From contig JAOZIE010000023.1 in the NCBI GenBank assembly GCA_026014485.1, positions 310,001-374,000 of the forward strand: a stretch of DNA of 64,000 nt, given 5' to 3'. Made by a program: the position numbers and the translations under genes. Of this stretch, positions 59,033 through 64,000 are shown piece by piece (positions within the stretch are counted from its first letter, which is position 1; each line of letters begins with the position of its first letter). Under the pieces are notes generated by a model, which was not told the origin of the DNA, ran no database searches, and saw only the letters and a program-made list of their open reading frames with translations. Origin of the DNA: Candidatus Bathyarchaeota archaeon. GTDB lineage: Archaea > Thermoproteota > Bathyarchaeia > Bathyarchaeales > Bathycorpusculaceae.

Positions 59033-60757
59033 ATGAAACTGACAAACGCAGACCTTTTACTAAAATACCTTGAGAACGAAGGCGTCGAGTACATGTTCGG
59101 CGTCCCCGGACTCAGCCTAGTTTCCCTATTCGCCGCATGTAACCGCAACACTAAGATCAAGCCGATCCTCGCCAAACATGAGGAAGGCGCCGCATTCATG
59201 GCTGATGGCTATGCTCGCGTCAAAGGAACCTTAGGCGTATGCTTTGCCACATCAGGTCCCGGCGCAACCAACCTCGTAACGGGTGTGGCAACCTCTTATT
59301 TGGATAACATTCCGGTACTGGTTCTCACTGGTCAAGTGGCAACATCGACTTCTGGCGGTGGCGCTTTTCAGGATTCCACCAAATACGGCGTCGACTCCGT
59401 GGCCATGTTTGACCCCATCACTAAGTACAGTTCCATGGCGATTTCTAAATACCGCGTCGGCGAGGAAATACGTGAAGCCTTAAGGATAGCCTTAACCGGC
59501 AAAAAAGGGCCTGTTCACCTGAGTTTACCTAAAGATATAATGTCTGAAGAAGTAGAAGCAGACCTCCCCACCTCAACCTCCTACAGGCCGCCAACCGAAT
59601 ATTTTGATAGACGTCTAGTAATTGAGGCTGCAGAGCAACTTGTCAATGCCCAGAACCCCGTTATATTGATTGGTAGCGGCGCTTTAGCTTCAAAAGCTTG
59701 CGATGAAATCCGCGATTTAGCCGAGACCCTCGATATTCCTGTTGCTACTTCCCCCAAGGCAAAAGGCGCCTTTCCCGAAGACCATCCGCTCTCTTTGGGT
59801 GTGCTTGGTTTCTGTGGGTCTCCTGTTGCCGAACGATGCCTAACTGAGGGACAAACTGATGTGCTTTTAGTTGTTGGGTCTAGCCTTAACCAGATGACAA
59901 CTAGCTCTTGGGACCCCAGATTGGCGCCAACAAAATGTCTAATTCACATAAACATTGATGCAACTGAAATGGGCAAAAACTACCAAACCGACATCCCGCT
60001 GGTTGGCGATGCCCGTACTATAATCAACGAGATATCCTTCCGTATTATGCGCTACATTGTTGAGAACCAGAAGCCTAAAAGTAACGGTGCAGAAAGGGTC
60101 GCAAAAATCCGACAAGAAGTCGGCATATGTGTTGGAGCCGAGAAGATGGAGTCTGATGCGGTTCCAGTTTTGCCGCAACGTTTAATCAAGGAACTTGAAC
60201 GTGCTCTACCCAAAGACGCCATCCTGTTCGTGGATACAGGGAACCCCATGTGCTGGGTAATTCATCACATGCAAGCCCGTACCCCGTACTCATTCATCTG
60301 CCCCTTCGGTCTTTTAACTATGGGGTACTCCACCGCTGCGGCTATAGGCGGCAAATTAGCTGCCCCCAACCGCCCAGTCGTTTCCATAATTGGCGACGGA
60401 TGCTTCCTCATGAACGGCATGGAAATCCAAACCGCCGTCAGCTACGACATACCCGTCGTCTGGATTGTGGAGAACAACGCAAAACTTGGGTTAGTGCATG
60501 AATTCCAAAGGTTAAACTTCGGCGAAAAGACGGTTGTTACCCGATTCAAAAAGATCGACGCCGCCAAAGTAGCTGAAGGACTAGGCGCCAAAGGCTACAC
60601 TATCGAGCGCCCAGGCGAACTAGAAGAATTACTGCCAAAAGTTATCGAAGAGAACAAACCCGCTGTCATCGACTGCACCATCGCCGACGAAGTACCCCCG
60701 CTGGCACCATTTGTACAGGGACTGAAAAACTTCTCAGAACGCCTAGCAAACATCTAA
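59033..60757 (+). CDS. Acetolactate synthase-like TPP-dependent enzyme
   Basis: A 574-residue thiamine-diphosphate enzyme. The N-terminal domain has MFGVPGLSLVSLFAA and the catalytic Glu in KHEEGAAFMADGYARV, then SGPGATNLVTGVATSYLDNIP; the C-terminal one has GDGCFLMNGMEIQTAVSYDIP. It resembles IlvB (12693) but lacks an adjacent small subunit and differs in the active-site loop, so it may be a catabolic acetolactate synthase, sulfopyruvate/oxalyl-type decarboxylase or related enzyme. Cotranscription with a STAS gene is unusual and suggests its expression or activity follows the stress switch. Confidence 0.85.
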   Translation: MKLTNADLLLKYLENEGVEYMFGVPGLSLVSLFAACNRNTKIKPILAKHEEGAAFMADGYARVKGTLGVCFATSGPGATNLVTGVATSYLDNIPVLVLTGQVATSTSGGGAFQDSTKYGVDSVAMFDPITKYSSMAISKYRVGEEIREALRIALTGKKGPVHLSLPKDIMSEEVEADLPTSTSYRPPTEYFDRRLVIEAAEQLVNAQNPVILIGSGALASKACDEIRDLAETLDIPVATSPKAKGAFPEDHPLSLGVLGFCGSPVAERCLTEGQTDVLLVVGSSLNQMTTSSWDPRLAPTKCLIHINIDATEMGKNYQTDIPLVGDARTIINEISFRIMRYIVENQKPKSNGAERVAKIRQEVGICVGAEKMESDAVPVLPQRLIKELERALPKDAILFVDTGNPMCWVIHHMQARTPYSFICPFGLLTMGYSTAAAIGGKLAAPNRPVVSIIGDGCFLMNGMEIQTAVSYDIPVVWIVENNAKLGLVHEFQRLNFGEKTVVTRFKKIDAAKVAEGLGAKGYTIERPGELEELLPKVIEENKPAVIDCTIADEVPPLAPFVQGLKNFSERLANI

Positions 60758-60830
60758 TCAGTCCCTCCATTCTTTTCTTACCCTTATTGTAAAAACTAAT
60801 AGAGAACCGAGAATTAGTGCATTGATGTTG

Positions 60831-60880
60831 TGGTGGGTTGGGGGATTTGAAACCCTGACAAGCTCGAGATCCCACTTGCA
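60831..60880 (-). other. tRNA 3'-end-like remnant
   Basis: Read on the minus strand, GGGTTTCAAATCCCCC followed by AACCCACCA looks like the T arm, acceptor strand and CCA of a tRNA. The T loop has one extra T, and no 5' half with a matching acceptor strand lies upstream, so it is not a working tRNA. Such 3' pieces are left when elements integrate into tRNA genes. It lies just left of the RiPP-like locus. Confidence 0.3.
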
Positions 60881-61056
60881 AGCACCTTTTTTTGTGTAGA
60901 TGGCAAAGGCGAAACAAATGGAGCAAAAAAGCAGCCGCCAAATACTATTATTATTACCGCATTGTCCCTATCGCCATAATGTTGATATATGAAGTAATGG
61001 TTAGACGACTAAACGTAATGTATTATGGTTACCCTTTCCTGACGGAGGCTTGAATC

Positions 61057-61788
61057 ATGGACTTTTTTGACCTTATGAATATATCACACCGCTATATGGA
61101 GATACTCAACCCTTCTACGTCTGAAAAAATCATCCAACTCGGCAAACTGCTCAAGTTGAAAAAAGGTAGTCGAGTTATAGACTTCGGTTGTGGTTGTGCC
61201 GAATCTCTCGCTCTTTGGGCTGAGGAATTCGGTATTACCGGTATTGGCATAGATATTTCTGGGGATTTCTGCGACCGTGCCAGGGATAAGTTGGTTAAGA
61301 GAGGGTTGTCGGGTCAAATCGAACTCGTATGCTCCCCCGCGGCTGACTACGTGTTCGAGGAGGGGGCTTTCGATGCCGCAACATGTATTGGGGCAACTTT
61401 TGTTTTTGGCGGTTTCCAGCAGACAATTCAGGCGATGAAGCGGGCTGTGCATCAGAATGGGCGCCTCGGCATCGGTGAAACTCACTGGCTTAGCAGTCAG
61501 GTACCTCCGGAATATGCCCAAAAACAGACAACTACCCACACGGAACCCGAACTGGCCCAATTTATCCGAAACGAAGGCTTTGAACTTGAATATATCATCC
61601 GTTCCAGCCGCGATGACTGGGACAGGTACATTTCGGATAATTGGTATGGACTGTTACGTTGGCTTGAAGAAAATCCCAACCACCCTGACCGTGAACAGGT
61701 ATTCAAACACTTCCGTACTGACCAGGATGATTATTTGCAGTTTCAAAGTCAATATATGGGCTGGGCTATGTACTGCCTTTCTTCGTAA
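61057..61788 (+). CDS. Class I SAM-dependent methyltransferase
   Basis: A 243-residue methyltransferase of the Rossmann type. Motif I is VIDFGCGCAESLALWAEEFG (about 41-60), motif II has GIDISGDFCDRAR, and motif III is FDAATCIGATFVFGG. It resembles the ubiquinone/menaquinone or small-molecule group rather than DNA methylases. It starts with ATG behind GACGGAGG-type sequence. It stands just before the putative RiPP precursor and radical SAM enzyme on the same strand, so methylation of the peptide product is possible but unsupported; a new promoter follows its stop. Confidence 0.85.
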   Translation: MDFFDLMNISHRYMEILNPSTSEKIIQLGKLLKLKKGSRVIDFGCGCAESLALWAEEFGITGIGIDISGDFCDRARDKLVKRGLSGQIELVCSPAADYVFEEGAFDAATCIGATFVFGGFQQTIQAMKRAVHQNGRLGIGETHWLSSQVPPEYAQKQTTTHTEPELAQFIRNEGFELEYIIRSSRDDWDRYISDNWYGLLRWLEENPNHPDREQVFKHFRTDQDDYLQFQSQYMGWAMYCLSS

Positions 61789-61789
61789 A

Positions 61790-61800
61790 TTTTATATATT
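61790..61800 (+). promoter_or_regulatory. Box A after the methyltransferase gene
   Basis: TTTTATATATT directly behind the methyltransferase stop. It would start a transcript near 61820 toward the small frames and precursor downstream. Confidence 0.4.
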
Positions 61801-61856
61801 TAATGCAAATAGACAACCAGCTTGGTGATAACCTGTCAAAACCTCAAAAAGGAGAT

Positions 61857-61952
61857 GTGACAGAGATAGGCAACATTTACGCTTCCCCCGATCATTCATA
61901 TTCACATGTGGACATATACACTTACGATGGGCAAGGGGAGAAAACAAACTGA
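61857..61952 (+). CDS. Possible 31-residue small protein
   Basis: A GTG at 61857 follows AAAAAGGAG by a few bases and opens a short frame (TEIGNIYASPDHSYSHVDIYTYDG...) ending 66 bases before the precursor. An in-frame ATG at 61803 would give 49 residues. The ribosome binding site and the box A at 61790 support translation; no homology is recognised. Confidence 0.2.
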   Translation: MTEIGNIYASPDHSYSHVDIYTYDGQGEKTN

Positions 61953-61976
61953 GGAACCTGGCTTTTCTGTTAAGTA

Positions 61977-61986
61977 GTTATATGCT
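61977..61986 (+). promoter_or_regulatory. Box A of the putative RiPP precursor gene
   Basis: AGTTATATGC, about 33-42 bases before the ATG at 62019. A transcript starting near 62004 would carry GGTGG (62009-62013) five bases before that ATG and would exclude the ATG at 62001. Confidence 0.45.
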
Positions 61987-62018
61987 CACCAGTTAGGTTA
62001 ATGCGAACGGTGGATACA

Positions 62019-62243
62019 ATGTACAAAATTGAGCAGAACGAGTCAATTAAAATAGCCGAACATATGCATGAAGAACTTGCATCAATAAATTTCTTCAAAC
62101 CTGTTTTTAAAACGCACGAAGTATTAGCAGCAACTGCACAGGGCACCATATGTGAAGACTTGTGCGAAACCCCCTGTTCTTCCGGTTGTGAAAAAGATTG
62201 CATGAGTGGCTGTTATAATAGCTGTATTATAACAAGTAAGTAG
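62019..62243 (+). CDS. Putative cysteine-rich RiPP precursor peptide
   Basis: A 74-residue peptide. Residues 1-43 are a helical, charged leader-like part (EQNESIKIAEHMHEELASIN...). Residues 45-69 hold seven cysteines at positions 45, 49, 53, 57, 61, 65 and 69, spaced exactly Cys-x3-Cys throughout (CEDLCETPC, SSGCEKDC, MSGCYNSC), then IITSK. Leader plus Cys-rich core immediately before a radical SAM/SPASM gene is the layout of sactipeptide and ranthipeptide loci. ATG at 62019 is chosen for its GGTGG and promoter spacing; ATG at 62001 adds six residues. Not recognised as a known precursor family. Confidence 0.75.
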   Translation: MYKIEQNESIKIAEHMHEELASINFFKPVFKTHEVLAATAQGTICEDLCETPCSSGCEKDCMSGCYNSCIITSK

Positions 62244-62276
62244 GGCAATCGCGTTAACGACTAGATTACGTATGTG

Positions 62277-62286
62277 TCTATAATTA
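62277..62286 (+). promoter_or_regulatory. Box A-like site before the radical SAM gene
   Basis: TCTATAATTA about 60 bases before the GTG start; GGTGGG at 62319-62324 is the nearest ribosome binding site but lies 19 bases from that GTG. The maturase may thus have its own transcript as well as read-through from the precursor. Confidence 0.3.
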
Positions 62287-62343
62287 ACATCAAATCCTCA
62301 ATTGTCTGTTTATCGTTTGGTGGGAAGTTGAACGATTAAAAAA

Positions 62344-63825
62344 GTGGCAGAAACTACTCCAATTAAGCAAGAATTACATTCATTTAATAGTAAAGATGTC
62401 TTGGTTTTAGATTCAAAATGGGTTTTGAGGAACGACAAAACCTACGTTGTGCTCTACTTAGTTAGCTCTTCGGAAACAAAAGTGTGGATTCTGCCAGCGC
62501 CTCTATCATATGCGATTGCTTTTATTAATGGTAGAAACACGTTCGATCAAATTTGCTTTTATATTGGTAAAGTTTTTGGCATTGAAAAGGAGTTTGAGGC
62601 GAAACAAAAAACTACAAAAATCATCAACGTTTTGAAACATAATGGTGTTGGGGTATCCATTCTTGCAGAGAACCAAGGTTATCATCCAAATATTTATGAA
62701 ACAAAAGACTTCTTTGTTCCAGTAAGAAATTATAAAGGTCCTTTCAGAAATAGGCTCAAGGTGCCCACAAGTATCAATTTGTTTACTACAAAAAAATGCA
62801 ATACGAACTGTCTTTACTGCTATGCTGATCGAAGACCTGATGATCAAGGGAACCTTTTGTCTATGAATGAATGGAAAGCGATTATTGATGAATGTATTGC
62901 TTTAAATATTTGGAACATAGGGCTTGTGGGCGGTGACCAACTTGCGTCAAGTGATAGCTTTGCTGTTGTCAAGTACCTTTTAGGCAAACAGGTTCCAGTA
63001 TTTATATCTACTAAGTGCGAAGTGACTGATAAAATTGCAAAGGACTTAGTGGTTGCAGGTTTTCTCTCGGCGTCTCTCAGGAACTTGAACGAACTTCAAT
63101 TAAGTGTTGATAGCGCGAATTCAAGAAATGCAGATTTGTTAACCGGTACCTCGGGGTTCCTTGAAAGAGTTTGCCGAAGTATTGACTGTTGCACGGCGCA
63201 TGGAATCGTGCCAAAGATTAAGGCAGTTTTGACTCCGTTTAATTATATGGAAATCGAAGAAATAATTAGTTATTTTTCGGAGAAAGGTATTGTAGATTTT
63301 CAATTTGTCCATTGCGGTCGTAGTTATTTTAAAGAGAACAAAAACCTCTTGCTGACAGAGGACATGAAAAAGTGGATTCATGACTCAAAAGAACAAGTCC
63401 TCGCCAAATATCCAAACTTCAAAATAACCATACAAGATGAACCGCCTAGGAACATAAGCAGAACCGAAAAAATCGAAACGTGGAAGAGGCGGGCTAAATG
63501 CAGCGGCGGATATAGTTCACTTACCATTTTGCCAACAGGATTTGTTATTGCTTGCGAGCAAATTCCACAGATACCCCAATATTTCATGGGGAATATACGA
63601 GATGGGGGCATAATGGGAGTTTGGAATAATGAGAAAATAGAGCGCTTTCTTTTTCCTGAACAAAGCCTGTTCAAAGGTTCACCTTGCGGAAAATGTGACG
63701 AATTCGTGAATTGCTTTGATAATGCTGGATTTTGTTTCCGAGATGCTATATTTGCTTACGATGATATCTTTCAGGCACCGCCAAGTTGCCCCAACCAGAA
63801 TCGAAAACCAAGAAGATTATCTTAG
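62344..63825 (+). CDS. Radical SAM/SPASM peptide maturase with PqqD-like N-terminus
   Basis: A 493-residue enzyme. Residues 20-105 (VLRNDKTYVVLYLV, ILPAPLSYAIAFINGRNTFDQIC, a helix ending VLKHNG) look like the PqqD-type RiPP recognition element. The radical SAM motif is C152-x3-C156-x2-C159 (CNTNCLYC), with GLVGGDQ following. From about residue 385 a SPASM region has CSGG, IACEQ, CGKC, NCFD, GFCF and PSCP cysteines for two further Fe-S clusters. Fit: it binds the leader of the peptide at 62019 and modifies its core. GTG start is uncertain. The gene is visibly A+T richer than the window average. Confidence 0.9.
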   Translation: MAETTPIKQELHSFNSKDVLVLDSKWVLRNDKTYVVLYLVSSSETKVWILPAPLSYAIAFINGRNTFDQICFYIGKVFGIEKEFEAKQKTTKIINVLKHNGVGVSILAENQGYHPNIYETKDFFVPVRNYKGPFRNRLKVPTSINLFTTKKCNTNCLYCYADRRPDDQGNLLSMNEWKAIIDECIALNIWNIGLVGGDQLASSDSFAVVKYLLGKQVPVFISTKCEVTDKIAKDLVVAGFLSASLRNLNELQLSVDSANSRNADLLTGTSGFLERVCRSIDCCTAHGIVPKIKAVLTPFNYMEIEEIISYFSEKGIVDFQFVHCGRSYFKENKNLLLTEDMKKWIHDSKEQVLAKYPNFKITIQDEPPRNISRTEKIETWKRRAKCSGGYSSLTILPTGFVIACEQIPQIPQYFMGNIRDGGIMGVWNNEKIERFLFPEQSLFKGSPCGKCDEFVNCFDNAGFCFRDAIFAYDDIFQAPPSCPNQNRKPRRLS

Positions 63826-63832
63826 AGTAGGA

Positions 63833-63991
63833 ATGCAAACGGTACCTGTTTCTATGTGTTCAGGCATGAGCCGAAACCTTAAGATCTACACATCCGAGGC
63901 GCTGCAAGCTTTCACAAGCAAGTTGGTTAACGCACCGTTTACATCGAGCACGTTGTTGTTCCCAACTCAATCGGAAACGAACAAAAACTGA
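63833..63991 (+). CDS. Possible small protein after the maturase
   Basis: A 52-residue frame starting ATG seven bases after the maturase stop (MQTVPVSMCSGMSRNLKIYT...). The sequence GTAGGA directly precedes the ATG, too close for an ideal ribosome binding site. It ends just before the window edge. It has one Cys only, so it is not a second copy of the precursor. Weak call. Confidence 0.2.
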   Translation: MQTVPVSMCSGMSRNLKIYTSEALQAFTSKLVNAPFTSSTLLFPTQSETNKN

Positions 63992-64000
63992 TTGCTCATC

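Noticed and set aside
60831-60920. A tRNA gene on the minus strand
   Set aside because: The T loop has an extra base, no 5' acceptor strand is present and the anticodon arm does not fold to a seven-base loop. Kept only as a possible remnant.

Overview
The window is chromosomal DNA from an archaeon. The core genes are archaeal: proteasome alpha subunit, SBDS, the exosome subunits Rrp4, Rrp41 and Rrp42, ribosomal protein L37Ae, KEOPS Pcc1, prefoldin beta, a FlaI/TadA-type pilus ATPase with FlaJ-like proteins and class III pilins, and box-A (TATA) promoters with some apparently leaderless starts. A protein that looks like the TACK-group output domain TackOD1, anaerobic redox genes, and moderate GC with many TTG/GTG starts fit a Bathyarchaeia-like member of the Thermoproteota. 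That placement is inference; there is no rRNA gene here to settle it.

Layout. 1-1.7 kb: an A+T-rich end with a partial DNA methyltransferase carrying a DCD-like N-terminal domain, and a hypothetical gene. 1.7-6.7 kb: small hypothetical, membrane and zinc-binding proteins, one tRNA-Gly, two 19-bp perfect palindromes in promoter regions and a secreted cyclophilin. 6.8-14.4 kb (minus strand): branched-chain amino acid genes ilvB-ilvH and leuC-leuD-leuB-leuA, ending in a prephenate dehydratase. 15-21.6 kb: a pilus operon (ATPase, two membrane platform proteins, two pilin-like proteins) converging on a zinc-ribbon TackOD1-like gene. 21.7-24.7 kb: two tandem paralogous surface proteins. 24.9-29.0 kb: ECF transporter core (T, A, A'), DHH phosphoesterase, DUF3194, prefoldin beta. 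30.7-35.1 kb (plus): the proteasome/exosome superoperon. The two halves of this normally continuous neighbourhood now point away from each other.

35.2-48.8 kb is a redox/metal region: a 7TM histidine kinase; an Lrp-like regulator with a cysteine tail, a metallo-beta-lactamase protein and a radical SAM/SPASM protein in one run; then an Mrp ATPase, two NifX-like proteins and two MinD-ferredoxin ATPases, an encapsulin-type ferritin-like protein, peroxiredoxin, DUF5320 and DUF134 proteins. A 48-bp promoter-region sequence (42 of 48 identical by eye) lies upstream of both the Lrp run and the Mrp run, suggesting one regulon. A TGTGC-N3/4-GCACA palindrome lies upstream of both the peroxiredoxin and the DUF5320/DUF134 pair.

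48.9-60.8 kb: a cation/proton antiporter, a 1,430-residue membrane-anchored S53 peptidase, and an Rsb-type partner-switching set (PAS-PAS-SpoIIE phosphatase, RsbW-like kinase, STAS protein) beside a GltD-like oxidoreductase, with a divergent second STAS gene and an acetolactate-synthase-like enzyme. Archaea have no sigma factor, so the output of this switch is unknown.

60.8-64 kb holds the most novel candidate: a RiPP-like locus with a 74-residue putative precursor whose C-terminus carries seven cysteines spaced exactly four apart, followed by a radical SAM/SPASM enzyme with a PqqD-like N-terminal region, and preceded by a methyltransferase. The enzyme gene is visibly A+T richer than its surroundings and a tRNA 3'-end-like remnant sits at the left edge, so acquisition by integration is possible.
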